Shown: positions 9,655-18,910, counted from the stretch's first letter. The stretch: DNA of 64,000 nt from Aureispira anguillae (GCF_026000115.1 NZ_AP026867.1:7045001-7109000); one strand, 5' to 3'. Made by a program: numbers and translations. Notes: a model not told the origin generated them from the sequence alone.

Positions 9655-11496
9655 ATGTGCGGAATTGTAGCTTATATTGGTCCTAGAGATGCTTATCCAA
9701 TTCTTATAAAAGGGCTTCAACGATTGGAATATAGAGGTTATGATAGTGCAGGAGTTGCACTAATAAGAGAGGAGGAGATAGCCGTTTATAAGAAAAAGGG
9801 AAAAGTAAAGGATTTAATTGATTATACAAAAGATAAAGAGGTAGTTGGGACAATTGGCATGGGGCATACTAGATGGGCAACGCATGGAGAGCCTAACGAT
9901 GTTAATGCACACCCTCATTCGTCTGGAAATAATGATATTTCAATTATTCATAATGGGATCATTGAAAACTATGATGCATTGCGTACAGCGCTCATTAATG
10001 AAGGGCATACATTTATATCCGATACCGATACAGAAGTTTTGGTGCATCTAATTGAGGCGATTCAAATCAAAGAAGCTGTAGATATTGCAGAGGCAGTTCG
10101 TATTGCGCTAACAAAGGTAGTTGGAGCTTATGCTATTGTGGTGTTGAGCAAAAAAGAGCCGAATAAGATTGTTGCTGCTCGAAAAGGAAGCCCTTTGGTG
10201 GTCGGAATTGGTGAGAAAGAGTTCTTTTTGGCTTCGGATGCTTCTCCTATTGTAGAGTATACCAAGAACGTGGTTTACATTAAGGAGGAAGAGATTGTCA
10301 CAATGAATAGAGAAGGGGAATTGAGTCTGAAAACAATGGATAATGAAATCCAAACGCCATTTATTCAGCACTTAGATATGGAAATTGAGGCGATTGAAAA
10401 AGGAGGCTATGAGCATTATATGCTTAAAGAAATTCATCAACAACCTACAACAGTAGCAGATGCTATGCGTGGTCGATTGAATGTTAAAAAGGGCTTGATT
10501 ACACTAGGGGGAGTTGCCGAATTTGAAAATCGAATCAAGAATGCTGATCGTCTTATTATTATTGCTTGTGGTACTTCATGGATTGCAGGCTTAATCGGTG
10601 AGTATTTATTTGAGGACTTAGCAAGAATTCCTACAGAAGTAGAGTATGCTTCGGAGTTTAGATATCGCAACCCCATTATTACCAATAAAGATGTTGTCAT
10701 TGCTATTTCTCAATCGGGAGAAACAGCCGATACACTTGCTGCTTTAGATTTAGCAATAGAAAAAGAAGCACTGACCTATGGTATTTGTAATGTTGTTGGG
10801 TCTTCTATTGCACGAGTTACCAATGCAGGTTCTTATATTCATGCAGGACCTGAGATTGGTGTTGCATCTACCAAAGCATTTACTGGACAAATTACCTTGT
10901 TGACCTTAATGGCTTTGCAGTTGGCTCAGAATAGAGGTACTATTTCTCAGTCGTATTATTTCCAATTATTGAATGAATTGGACAACTTGCCCGCTAAGCT
11001 GAAGAAGGTAGTAGAGCAGGATGCAAAAATTAAATATATTGCTAATCTTTGGAAGGATGCCGATAATGCACTTTATTTAGGGCGTGGATATAATTTCCCA
11101 ATTGCTTTGGAAGGTGCCCTAAAACTTAAAGAAATTTCGTATATTCACGCAGAGGGATATCCCGCAGCAGAAATGAAGCATGGTCCAATCGCTTTGATTG
11201 ATGAAAATATGCCTGTTGTTATTATTGCTACGAGTGGAAGTACTCGCGAAAAAGTAATTAGTAATATACAAGAGGTAAAAGCTAGAAAAGGAAAGGTATT
11301 GGCAATTATTACAGAGGGAGACGATCACATTCCTCTTATTGCAGACCATGTTATTGAAATCCCAAAAACAGAGGAGCCTTTAGTACCTCTTTTATCTGTT
11401 ATTCCATTACAATTATTAGCCTACCATATTGCTGTACTAAGAGGGTGTAATGTTGATCAACCTCGTAATTTGGCTAAATCAGTTACCGTAGAATAA
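9655..11496 (+). CDS. glmS: Glutamine--fructose-6-phosphate aminotransferase (isomerizing)
   Basis: GlmS makes glucosamine-6-phosphate from fructose-6-phosphate and glutamine, the first step to UDP-GlcNAc for peptidoglycan and LPS. The nucleophile Cys2 follows Met1 (MCGIVAYIG), and RGYDSAG and GHTRWATHG mark the glutaminase domain (1-240). Two SIS domains follow (about 285-430 and 460-600), with SQSGETADT near 350 and the family ending NLAKSVTVE. The length of 613 residues is normal. I saw no glmS ribozyme in the 194-bp leader, which holds only a small hairpin at 9515-9532. The DUF4290 gene follows after 8 nt and is probably cotranscribed. Confidence 0.97.
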   Translation: MCGIVAYIGPRDAYPILIKGLQRLEYRGYDSAGVALIREEEIAVYKKKGKVKDLIDYTKDKEVVGTIGMGHTRWATHGEPNDVNAHPHSSGNNDISIIHNGIIENYDALRTALINEGHTFISDTDTEVLVHLIEAIQIKEAVDIAEAVRIALTKVVGAYAIVVLSKKEPNKIVAARKGSPLVVGIGEKEFFLASDASPIVEYTKNVVYIKEEEIVTMNREGELSLKTMDNEIQTPFIQHLDMEIEAIEKGGYEHYMLKEIHQQPTTVADAMRGRLNVKKGLITLGGVAEFENRIKNADRLIIIACGTSWIAGLIGEYLFEDLARIPTEVEYASEFRYRNPIITNKDVVIAISQSGETADTLAALDLAIEKEALTYGICNVVGSSIARVTNAGSYIHAGPEIGVASTKAFTGQITLLTLMALQLAQNRGTISQSYYFQLLNELDNLPAKLKKVVEQDAKIKYIANLWKDADNALYLGRGYNFPIALEGALKLKEISYIHAEGYPAAEMKHGPIALIDENMPVVIIATSGSTREKVISNIQEVKARKGKVLAIITEGDDHIPLIADHVIEIPKTEEPLVPLLSVIPLQLLAYHIAVLRGCNVDQPRNLAKSVTVE

Positions 11497-11504
11497 ATTC
11501 GATT

Positions 11505-12248
11505 ATGAATAATAATTATAAGACACCATCAGCCAAAAAAATGGCCGATTACAATACGCAAAAAGAGCATCTCATTATTCGAGAATATGGTCGTAATACT
11601 CAAAATTTGATCAATCATGCAAAAACGATTGAAGATCAAGAGGAGCGCCAGATTTATATCGAAAAAATTGTGCGATTAATTATGTCTATGCACCCACATA
11701 CTAGAAATGTGGACGATTATAGATTAAAAGTTTGGTCGCATGTTTTGAAAATGGCAGATTATGAATTAGAGGTTGACTTGCCTGAAAACTTGCCTGATGC
11801 AAGAAAAAAACGTAAACCAGACCAAGTTAGCTACCCTAAAAATACAAAACGCCTGCGTCATTATGGTCGGAATGTAAGGATCATGATTGAGAAGGCTAAA
11901 AAAATGGAAGATAAGGAGCAACAGGATGCTTATGTCGCTATTATTGGTGCTTATATGAAAATGTCCTACAAGGCTTGGAATCGAGAAAATGTCAATGATG
12001 AAGTGATTTTTGAAGAGTTTGCCAAAATATCTAGGGGGGAATTGGTGATTCCTGAGGGAACCAATATTGATTCTTTGATTGCTCCTAGAAAGAAAAAGAC
12101 TGGTGGGAATAGCGGTACTGCTCGAAAAACTACTCGTCATTCTAATTCAAAGAACAATTCTAAAAATTCGAATAACAAAAAGAAGAACAACAATTCAAAA
12201 GGAAGAAATTCGAATAACAATAAGAATCAAAGAAATAGAAAACGATAA
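11505..12248 (+). CDS. DUF4290-family protein with Asn/Lys/Ser-rich tail
   Basis: A 247-residue soluble protein. Residues about 20-190 resemble the DUF4290 family, which is confined to Bacteroidota and has no established function: EYGRNTQNLINHA near 30, MSMHPHTRN near 63, and a second similar block, HYGRNVRIMIEKAKKME, near 115. The two blocks suggest an internal duplication. The last 50 residues are almost entirely Asn, Lys, Ser and Arg and probably form a disordered, basic tail that could bind nucleic acid. It follows glmS by 8 nt and precedes a terminator, so the two genes likely form an operon. Confidence 0.8.
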   Translation: MNNNYKTPSAKKMADYNTQKEHLIIREYGRNTQNLINHAKTIEDQEERQIYIEKIVRLIMSMHPHTRNVDDYRLKVWSHVLKMADYELEVDLPENLPDARKKRKPDQVSYPKNTKRLRHYGRNVRIMIEKAKKMEDKEQQDAYVAIIGAYMKMSYKAWNRENVNDEVIFEEFAKISRGELVIPEGTNIDSLIAPRKKKTGGNSGTARKTTRHSNSKNNSKNSNNKKKNNNSKGRNSNNNKNQRNRKR

Positions 12249-12299
12249 TACCTTAACTATTGATCGTTGATCACAATGGTTTAAGTATAATATATTAGG

Positions 12300-12329
12300 G
12301 CTACTTCCATCTTTTGGACGTAGCTTTTT
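12300..12329 (+). terminator. Intrinsic terminator after the glmS-DUF4290 operon
   Basis: A stem of gctac/gtagc continues after one mismatch into tcca/tgga and is followed by five T residues. It lies 52 nt after the DUF4290 stop codon and before pabB. Confidence 0.65.
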
Positions 12330-12360
12330 CTATGCTAATCAGGCAACATAAAATTGATGG

Positions 12361-13659
12361 ATGAAAATCAGTATCTCTTCTAACGAACTTATCGTAGTCA
12401 AACAAAAAATATTGTTTTGGGCAGATGCTCATTCAGATGTTGTATGCTATTTGGATAGCAATCAATACGATAAAGATCCCTATAGTCAATACGATAGCCT
12501 AATAGCAGTAGGGGCAGAGCATGCATTGTGCGTTGAAACGGCTGGGACGGCTTTTGATCAATTAAAAAGCTTTGCTAAAAAGCATAAAAAATGGCTATTT
12601 GGGCATTTAAGTTATGATCTTAAGAATGAGGTAGAAGAGCTTCGTTCTGAGAATAAAGATGTTTTAGATTTTCCTGAGCTGTATTTTTTTATTCCTTCTT
12701 ATCTTTTTCTCTTTCACAAAAATGGAACCTTAGAAATCAAATCAGAAAGGGAAACGACTGCTCTATTATGGGAGCAGATACAAGGGGTTGTTTGCTCTTC
12801 TAAAGTAGCTGTTCCCCCTATTAATTTGAAACAGGTTATTTCGAAAGAACAGTACCTAGAGATCATCGAGCAAGTTCAGCAACATATTGTAGATGGTGAT
12901 ATTTATGAGATGAATTTTTGCCAAGAGTTCTTTTCGAGAGCAGTAGAGCTTGATCCTTTATCCCTCTTTGAAAAAATGAACAGGATTGCTAAGGCTCCAT
13001 ATTCGGTTTATTATAAAAGAGGAGCGCAATATTTACTTTGTGGGAGCCCAGAACGTTTTTTGTGCAAACGAGCCAATAAGCTCATTTCTCAGCCTATCAA
13101 GGGAACTATTCAACGTGGAGCATCCCCTGAAGAAGATTTACGGAATAAAAATAGTTTAAAAAATAGCATTAAGGACCAGGCAGAGAATGTGATGATTGTA
13201 GATTTGGTTCGAAACGATTTAGCAAGGGTCTGCCAAACAGGCTCTATACAAGTAGAAGAATTATTCAAAATTTATGGTTTTGAAAAAGTTTTTCAAATGA
13301 TTTCTACGGTTACTGGACAGTTGCAAGAGGATAAAAATTGGGTAGATGCCCTAGCGGTAACGTTCCCAATGGGATCTATGACAGGAGCACCAAAAGTAAT
13401 GAGCATGAAATTAATAGAGCAATACGAGCAAACCAAACGAGGTTTATATGCTGGTGCAGTTGGTTATGTTACGCCCGATGAAGATTTTGATTTTAATGTT
13501 GTTATTCGTTCTTTGTTATACAATCGTACACAAAAGTACCTGTCGTTTCAGGTAGGAGGAGCCATTGTTTATGACTCTGAACCCTTGGCAGAATATGAAG
13601 AATGCTTATTGAAGGCTAAAACGATGTTGGAGGCATTGGGAACGGCTAAGAAATACTAA
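12361..13659 (+). CDS. pabB: Aminodeoxychorismate synthase component I
   Basis: A chorismate-binding enzyme of the anthranilate/aminodeoxychorismate synthase family, 432 residues. The catalytic segment reads PIKGT near residue 246; a lysine at this place marks PabB, whereas TrpE has PIAGT, so the product should be 4-amino-4-deoxychorismate for folate synthesis. Other family blocks are MIVDLVRNDLARVC near 280, GSMTGAPK near 340 and DFNVVIRSLL near 380. The N-terminal domain is short. No pabA or pabC is adjacent. The 3' end overlaps the convergent DUF547 gene by 14 bp. Confidence 0.88.
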   Translation: MKISISSNELIVVKQKILFWADAHSDVVCYLDSNQYDKDPYSQYDSLIAVGAEHALCVETAGTAFDQLKSFAKKHKKWLFGHLSYDLKNEVEELRSENKDVLDFPELYFFIPSYLFLFHKNGTLEIKSERETTALLWEQIQGVVCSSKVAVPPINLKQVISKEQYLEIIEQVQQHIVDGDIYEMNFCQEFFSRAVELDPLSLFEKMNRIAKAPYSVYYKRGAQYLLCGSPERFLCKRANKLISQPIKGTIQRGASPEEDLRNKNSLKNSIKDQAENVMIVDLVRNDLARVCQTGSIQVEELFKIYGFEKVFQMISTVTGQLQEDKNWVDALAVTFPMGSMTGAPKVMSMKLIEQYEQTKRGLYAGAVGYVTPDEDFDFNVVIRSLLYNRTQKYLSFQVGGAIVYDSEPLAEYEECLLKAKTMLEALGTAKKY

Positions 13660-14311
13660 AATCATATTTTCGATAGCGAATTTTGTATCCTTGGTATTGG
13701 GGAGCATTGACATATACACTTACAAAGTCTTTTTTGTACAGCCAGAATATCTTCGAGCAGTGAATGGTCTGAAGGGAATGATTGACTAAAAACTCCTGCG
13801 ATACAAAATTTGTTTCTGCTATTTGAAGTTGTTGTTCTAGTTTTGAGCTTTCGTAAATGGAAACGGCTGGACAAGACTTAGCGCCACAATTTAGAGCAAA
13901 ATGGATGCGATAATCTACTTCCTTTACCATAAACTGCCGACGGGAATCTTTTTTAGAGAATTGTTTGCATAGCTTATATAGAGAACGTCGATTTTTGCGG
14001 AGAATGCCGTGTTCGATATCGTCTAGCGAGAAGCGATAGCCCCCAATTGTAACTTTAGCCAATAAAACGAGCAATGGCTGTTCTAACATACTTTTTTGGA
14101 TCTTTTTTTTTATCACCCAATAGTTGGTTAAACCATTGTATACATTAATCCAAAAAGCAATTTTATCTGAATCTGTTTCTAAACGGCTTAAATCAATTTG
14201 AGCCAATGCCTGTAAATGAAACCCCATCAATGCTTCATTGCTCGTACCTGTTGTTCTATATTGGTACTTTAATAACTTGAGATCCTTTGAAAATTTTTTG
14301 TGATCGAACAT
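13646..14311 (-). CDS. DUF547-domain protein
   Basis: A 221-residue protein with the DUF547 pattern: AFWINVYNGLTNYWVI near residue 47, DDIEHGILR near 97, and FALNCGAKSCPAVSIY near 133. The conserved Glu/His, Cys and Asn/Tyr positions have led to suggestions of a papain-like or glutaredoxin-related fold, but the function is unknown. No signal peptide or lipobox is visible, although many relatives are exported. It follows the SH3 lipoprotein gene by 24 nt on the same strand, so both probably share a transcript. Its end overlaps pabB tail to tail. Confidence 0.8.
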   Translation of the reverse strand: MFDHKKFSKDLKLLKYQYRTTGTSNEALMGFHLQALAQIDLSRLETDSDKIAFWINVYNGLTNYWVIKKKIQKSMLEQPLLVLLAKVTIGGYRFSLDDIEHGILRKNRRSLYKLCKQFSKKDSRRQFMVKEVDYRIHFALNCGAKSCPAVSIYESSKLEQQLQIAETNFVSQEFLVNHSLQTIHCSKIFWLYKKDFVSVYVNAPQYQGYKIRYRKYDFSIS

Positions 14312-14335
14312 AATTTAAACAACTTCTAGTTATGT

Positions 14336-15613
14336 TCATTCTAAAACAAGCATCCGCATAATTTTGTTCTGAGTTTGAGTAACTTCTGAAGATTTTTTCC
14401 AATCGTTGTCTTTTAGTACATCAATGTACTCTTGAAAAGCACGACCAATTTTAGATTCGGGATAATTATCGACAATATGCCGATAAGCCTTTAAATAGTT
14501 GGCATTTAATAAGAGCGATTGAGCGTTGAATGCAGGCGTTTTTTGGGGACCTTGAAGTAAGATGTTAAGTTGTTTTTCTAATCGATCTTTGGCCTCGCTA
14601 TACCAAACAAAGTCAGGATAGGTTGCAATGAAATAATTCCAAGAAAGTGTCCAACGAGCCAATTGTTTTGGGGGAATCAATAAGGTTTCATTGGCTAACC
14701 AGAAATTAGGTTCTTCCAATTGATATTGGTTCATATAAGCCCGCATTGGAGTAGAGCATTCTCGATAAAATACTCGATAAATAAAATCGGTGTCTTCTCC
14801 TAACACTACGGTTCCATCTTTAAGAGCAAAATTAAATCCATTTGCTGCTAATTCACGAGTAAATTCATCCGTTTGCATGGTAGCCCGTTGATAGCGTTTT
14901 ATTTCTGTGGCTAGATGTTGATAAGAGCCTAGATTCTTTTGCTGCAAAAGATGTAGTACTCGGATGTAAAAATTATGAAATTCTACATAGGCAGCATCAT
15001 GGGTTTTTTGATTGCTATGAGGGATAAACAACGCACTGTATTTGTGTATAGCCTGAGCAATAGCGTTGGGATTATTTTTGTCTAATGTAGCCAAGTAATT
15101 TTTATAAGTATTAATTAAATTATCGCTCACTACTTGTTTTTGCTCCTTTTTTTGCTTTTTAGTTAGCGCAGGCATTTGCTCATTGGCAGCTTCTAGTAAC
15201 TCGTCGGTTTCTCGTTGAATCGTTATTTTTTGATTTTCGTCCTTAGGTAAGAATTGTACAAATGCGGCATAAATCCAACCTTCTACTTTATCTAATGTTT
15301 GTATTTTGTACCAATGTGCATTGTAGTCTTTACGATTGTAAACAATCTCTGTTGTAAATGTAGTACTATCGTGTAAGTATTCTACAATTAGATCTTTATT
15401 GAGAACTTTCAGAATAGCTCCTTCCAAATCAGGCGTTTGACGAACCCTTAGATGAGGGGTTTGGGTTTTCATAAACAGTCGAGGAAGTGCTTTTTCTTCT
15501 ATGATTTTGTTTTCATTGGAAGTTGTTTCAACATTTTCTTGAGGCGTGCAAGCAATCAAAAAGCTGCATAACAGAAGAAAAAAACAGAATGGATCTCGGT
15601 ACGATAATTTCAT
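14336..15613 (-). CDS. SH3-domain lipoprotein of unknown function
   Basis: A 425-residue lipoprotein with a lipobox (LIAC, Cys22). Residues about 50-120 look like a bacterial SH3 domain (RLFMKTQTPHLRVRQTPD, then GWIYAAFVQF), which often binds cell-wall peptides. The remaining 300 residues are largely helical and unrecognised, with a YxxxIVDNYPESKIG stretch near 385 that resembles TPR-type helices. It is probably periplasmic or at the outer membrane. A TAnnTTTG element (TATCTTTG at 15638-15645, minus strand) lies 25 nt upstream of the start. The DUF547 gene follows closely. Confidence 0.7.
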   Translation of the reverse strand: MKLSYRDPFCFFLLLCSFLIACTPQENVETTSNENKIIEEKALPRLFMKTQTPHLRVRQTPDLEGAILKVLNKDLIVEYLHDSTTFTTEIVYNRKDYNAHWYKIQTLDKVEGWIYAAFVQFLPKDENQKITIQRETDELLEAANEQMPALTKKQKKEQKQVVSDNLINTYKNYLATLDKNNPNAIAQAIHKYSALFIPHSNQKTHDAAYVEFHNFYIRVLHLLQQKNLGSYQHLATEIKRYQRATMQTDEFTRELAANGFNFALKDGTVVLGEDTDFIYRVFYRECSTPMRAYMNQYQLEEPNFWLANETLLIPPKQLARWTLSWNYFIATYPDFVWYSEAKDRLEKQLNILLQGPQKTPAFNAQSLLLNANYLKAYRHIVDNYPESKIGRAFQEYIDVLKDNDWKKSSEVTQTQNKIMRMLVLE

Positions 15614-15733
15614 TAGTGCTTAAATTTAGGTCTAAAACAAAGATACGAACTTCATCTTGATAGCGAAACTCCTGTGCGAGAAATAGGAAAGAGACTAAAA
15701 TATTTGTTGATACAGGCTAGGGATTTATAGGGC

Positions 15734-15765
15734 TTATAAAATCAATGTATTCGTTGATTTTATAA
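15734..15765. promoter_or_regulatory. 12-bp perfect inverted repeat upstream of the GNAT/Xre pair
   Basis: The arms ttataaaatcaa and ttgattttataa are perfect complements separated by 8 nt. The site ends 31 nt before the ATG of the GNAT gene. There is no T tail on either side. A dyad of this size just upstream of a two-gene module with an Xre-type protein suggests an operator for autoregulation; this is inference. Confidence 0.55.
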
Positions 15766-15796
15766 ATGTTATTTGTTATGTTTATAGAGGCATATA

Positions 15797-16273
15797 ATGG
15801 AGAAAGAGAAGTCCATAAATACATGTACAGGAGACGAGTTTAAAGGAGAAATTGAAAAACTCAAAACTAGTGAGGTCAAAAAATTAAAAGAGGATAAAAA
15901 CTTTGAATTTGATTGGTCTCGTGAAGTTGAAAACGATGTTTATAGAATTAAACGAGAAAAAGAGGATGAAACGCTTGGATTAATGTCAATATCTGATTTT
16001 CCTCATGAAAAACGAATTCATATCCACTTGTTGGAAGCCTCTAAAGAAAATGTTGGAAAAGGGAAGAAATTTAAAAATATTGCAGGCAACTTAATCGCAT
16101 TTGCTTGTAAGGTAGCGTTTAAGAAAGGTTATGATGGGTTTGTATCTCTACTTCCTAAATCTAAACTTGTTGCTCATTATATGACCTATGGTTTTAGAAA
16201 AGCTGGACTTTTTCTTGCTATTTTTCTTAAGGCTTCGGCTGATTTAATTTCAAAATATCACAATGATGAATAA
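15797..16273 (+). CDS. GNAT-fold acetyltransferase-like protein, possible toxin
   Basis: A 158-residue protein. The segment from about residue 88 (NVGKGKKFKNIAGNLIAFA) resembles the acetyl-CoA-binding P-loop and helix of GNAT enzymes, and HYMTYGFRKAG near 135 resembles the usual FYxkyGF ending. The first 60 residues are charged and less typical. It overlaps the next gene by 11 bp, so the two are translationally coupled. Small GNAT proteins paired with a DNA-binding partner are often toxins that acetylate aminoacyl-tRNA; here the toxin-like gene comes first and the partner is Xre-like, unlike TacAT-type modules. An ordinary acetyltransferase remains possible. Confidence 0.55.
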   Translation: MEKEKSINTCTGDEFKGEIEKLKTSEVKKLKEDKNFEFDWSREVENDVYRIKREKEDETLGLMSISDFPHEKRIHIHLLEASKENVGKGKKFKNIAGNLIAFACKVAFKKGYDGFVSLLPKSKLVAHYMTYGFRKAGLFLAIFLKASADLISKYHNDE

Positions 16274-16805
16274 TTACGAAAAAACATATCAAAAGCTCAG
16301 TAAACAATATAGTGATGAAGAAATAGCAGATGCTATGCTTATCCCTAAAGGTCTTACAGAAATAGAAATGGAAAAAGCTAAAGAAGACTTACTTGTTTTT
16401 CGTCTTAAATTACTTGCTGAGCAGAACGAAGAAGAACGAATTTATTCTGATCTTTTGAGGTTTAAATACCAGATGGAAGATTATATAAAAATGGGAGGCT
16501 ATTCTTCAGATAAAAGTTTTGGTAAACACCTTGAAGAATATGCGCATATTTTGAAAAGGACGAAAAAGCAGCTTTCTGAAGATTTAAATGTTCATTATAC
16601 TCGTCTAAGTAGGATTATAAATGATAAAGAAGAACCAAATGTAGAGTTGACTTATCGATTAGAAGAACATTGTGATCAGTTAATACCTTTTATTTATTGG
16701 TGGAGATTAATGATTAAAAAACAAGAAGCACTCATAAAACAAGATGAAAAAACAAGAAAGCAAGAAGCAGCTAAAGTCAAAAACGCTATAAAGTTTAGGG
16801 CATAA
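16263..16805 (+). CDS. Xre-like helix-turn-helix protein, possible antitoxin/repressor
   Basis: A 180-residue, highly charged helical protein. Residues about 90-135 carry an Xre-type helix-turn-helix (KRTKKQLSEDLNVHYTRLSR, then a Pro and a helix LTYRLEEH). The N-terminal 85 residues are helical and could bind the GNAT partner; the C-terminus is a Lys/Gln-rich helix. Two consecutive ATG codons offer starts at 16263 and 16266; both overlap the GNAT gene. The inverted repeat at 15734-15765 is the likely operator. No further gene appears to belong to the unit, since a VOC gene follows with its own spacing. Confidence 0.62.
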   Translation: MMNNYEKTYQKLSKQYSDEEIADAMLIPKGLTEIEMEKAKEDLLVFRLKLLAEQNEEERIYSDLLRFKYQMEDYIKMGGYSSDKSFGKHLEEYAHILKRTKKQLSEDLNVHYTRLSRIINDKEEPNVELTYRLEEHCDQLIPFIYWWRLMIKKQEALIKQDEKTRKQEAAKVKNAIKFRA

Positions 16806-16832
16806 TGAATAATCTAATCTAAAACATAAATC

Positions 16833-17261
16833 ATGCAAAAAATAACACCTTTTCATGTTGCTATTCCTGTTCATAATTTAGAAGAAGCCCGTACTTTTTA
16901 TGTAGATGTTTTGCAATGCAAGGAGGGGCGTTCTTCTGAGCAATGGATAGATTTTGATTTGTATGGGCATCAATTTGTTGTGCATCATCAACCCAATGTT
17001 AAGCCAACCCATGAACAGCATTTTAATCAAGTGGATGGGCAAGGAGTACCCGTACCACATTATGGCGTTGTTTTGGAATGGGAAACATGGGAGCAGCTTG
17101 CTCAGCGTTTAAGCGATAAGAATATAACATTTGCAATTGAACCTTATATTCGTTTTAAAGGTCAGGTAGGAGAACAAGCAACCATGTTCTTTTTTGATCC
17201 TTCTGGAAATGCATTGGAATTTAAAGCTTTCAAGGATATGAGCACCTTATTTGCTAAATAA
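16833..17261 (+). CDS. VOC-family (glyoxalase/dioxygenase-like) protein
   Basis: A 142-residue single-repeat vicinal-oxygen-chelate protein. It shows the opening FHVAIPVHNLEEARTFY with a metal-ligand-type His8, a central HH pair in FVVHHQPN, a second His at VPHYGVVLEW near residue 72, and the ending DPSGNALEFKAF with a likely Glu ligand. Length and motifs fit small dioxygenase-like VOC proteins that act as dimers on small molecules. The substrate cannot be told. It lies 27 nt after the Xre-like gene, so read-through from that module is possible, but the function is unlikely to be related. Confidence 0.8.
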   Translation: MQKITPFHVAIPVHNLEEARTFYVDVLQCKEGRSSEQWIDFDLYGHQFVVHHQPNVKPTHEQHFNQVDGQGVPVPHYGVVLEWETWEQLAQRLSDKNITFAIEPYIRFKGQVGEQATMFFFDPSGNALEFKAFKDMSTLFAK

Positions 17262-17345
17262 TTTATAAAATAAAGGGAACTATTATCGTTTTATTAGGGT
17301 ATTATAAATTGCTAATTAACATTAAATGATACACTAAAACAGAAA

Positions 17346-17654
17346 ATGAACAAAAGAGACTTTATTTTTGGGTTGGTTACGGGCTTTGCTATTGCATTGG
17401 CAATATCTATGGGTATTTTTAATTATTATGTTGTACAAAAAGTAGAGCAGACCAAACGAGAGGCACAAGAGGGGATTGAAATGCTCAAAAAGACCTGGGA
17501 AAGTGAATGGAGACAAGAAGTTACCGACCTTAAGGAGTACGCCAAACAAAAGGCTGAAGAGAAGGGCAGCCAGCTTTTTGATAATGTTGCAGAACAGGTA
17601 AAAATGCGCCTGAATAAAACCGAAACGGTTTTAGATAGTACAGCCGTAAACTAG
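17346..17654 (+). CDS. Small membrane-anchored coiled-coil protein
   Basis: A 102-residue protein with one N-terminal membrane helix (about residues 7-30, FIFGLVTGFAIALAISMGIF) followed by a charged helix rich in Glu, Lys and Gln, likely a coiled coil. I do not recognise a family. The topology suggests the helix projects into the periplasm or cytoplasm as a scaffold. It stands alone between the VOC gene and the Lys-rich protein gene. Length and composition resemble the small proteins at 46.6-48.5 kb, but their conserved motif is absent. Confidence 0.6.
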   Translation: MNKRDFIFGLVTGFAIALAISMGIFNYYVVQKVEQTKREAQEGIEMLKKTWESEWRQEVTDLKEYAKQKAEEKGSQLFDNVAEQVKMRLNKTETVLDSTAVN

Positions 17655-17795
17655 CTAGTTTGTATTTGTGCTTGGAGAGACCAAGAATTTTTATTAAATT
17701 GCATAGAGATTTTTTTTATTTTGAATCTTTGCATAAATATTCTTTAATGCCTACTTGTAGGCTATCTAAATAGAACAGTTAAACCTTCTTTCATT

Positions 17796-18902
17796 ATGGC
17801 GTTCAAAAATCCTTTTACTATTCCCAAATTGAAAGCTATCAAGGCTCCTATCTATATCAAAACCTTGAAGGCGATTCTTACTAATAAGTTTAAAGATGGT
17901 GAATCGGTTCCGTTTTCTATTATATTGAACCATATTTATAATGGATACGATAAGTCCAAAAGCGAAAAATTGCCCTTTTGTTTATTTGGTGAACCCAAAG
18001 ATGGAGAAGCCAATTGGAAAAAATTTCGTGACTCAGAGATAGAAGGGGGCAAAAAACAAAAAGAGTTTATGTTGGTTGGTACTTGCCATCGCAAGGGAAA
18101 TCACCTCGTATTAGAGATCAACAAAAGTAAAGGAATAAGCAAAATGCCTCGTAAGACTTTGGAGCGTTTGCAGGCTTTATTAAGAAACATTAACAAAGAA
18201 TTGACCATTAGTACTAAGGAGCCAGCTCCTGAGCTTTCTGATAATACGCCCTCTGGTGCTGCTCCTGCTGCTGCTAGCGGTGAACAACCTTCACCAGAAA
18301 AAGGCGAAAAAACAGCGAAGGAAGATCCTAAGAAAGCCGCCCAAAAAGCCAAAGTTGTTGCTGCTTATAAAGCAGAAAAACAGGATGAAGCCAAACAATT
18401 AAGCGAAGAGTTTAAAAATTTGCGCTCTTTGTCTGGAGAAGGCTTAAAACAAGTGGTCGAAAACATCAAAAAAGGCGCTACTACTAAAAAGGATTTGAAA
18501 GTAGTAAAAGAAATCAACAAGGCTTATTCTAGTACCCTAAAACTTTATAAGGGAACCGCCAAACAGGTTCAAAAGAAATTTGAAGCTCCTTATAAGGACT
18601 TGCTAAGCCGAAAGAAAGAACTTTACAAATTGTCTTTGGCAACCAAGCAAAAGAAAAAGAGCTTGGCTCAGAGTTTGGCAGACAAATATTATAATAAGAA
18701 GAAAAAAAGAAAGGCAACGGACGAGGAAATCAATGAAGTGCAAGCCATTATCAAAGATGTCATTGCCATGAATAAAAAACGTCGAAAGAAAGCAAAACAA
18801 AAACTATTATTCAAAGCTACTTCTTATGTCTTAAACAAAACTGGCGTAAAGAAATTTAAAACAAAATACGTCAACCAAATTTTACAGAAAAAAGTAGCTT
18901 AA
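17796..18902 (+). CDS. Lys-rich protein of unknown function
   Basis: A 368-residue protein in three parts. Residues 1-130 look globular. Residues about 133-180 are a Pro/Ala/Glu linker (PAPELSDNTPSGAAPAAASG). Residues 185-368 are strongly basic and helical with many KKK and KRK clusters, suggesting a long coiled coil or nucleic-acid binding. No signal peptide or membrane helix is seen. I do not recognise a family. It is followed by a strong bidirectional terminator and appears monocistronic. Confidence 0.6.
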   Translation: MAFKNPFTIPKLKAIKAPIYIKTLKAILTNKFKDGESVPFSIILNHIYNGYDKSKSEKLPFCLFGEPKDGEANWKKFRDSEIEGGKKQKEFMLVGTCHRKGNHLVLEINKSKGISKMPRKTLERLQALLRNINKELTISTKEPAPELSDNTPSGAAPAAASGEQPSPEKGEKTAKEDPKKAAQKAKVVAAYKAEKQDEAKQLSEEFKNLRSLSGEGLKQVVENIKKGATTKKDLKVVKEINKAYSSTLKLYKGTAKQVQKKFEAPYKDLLSRKKELYKLSLATKQKKKSLAQSLADKYYNKKKKRKATDEEINEVQAIIKDVIAMNKKRRKKAKQKLLFKATSYVLNKTGVKKFKTKYVNQILQKKVA

Positions 18903-18910
18903 TACCATAA

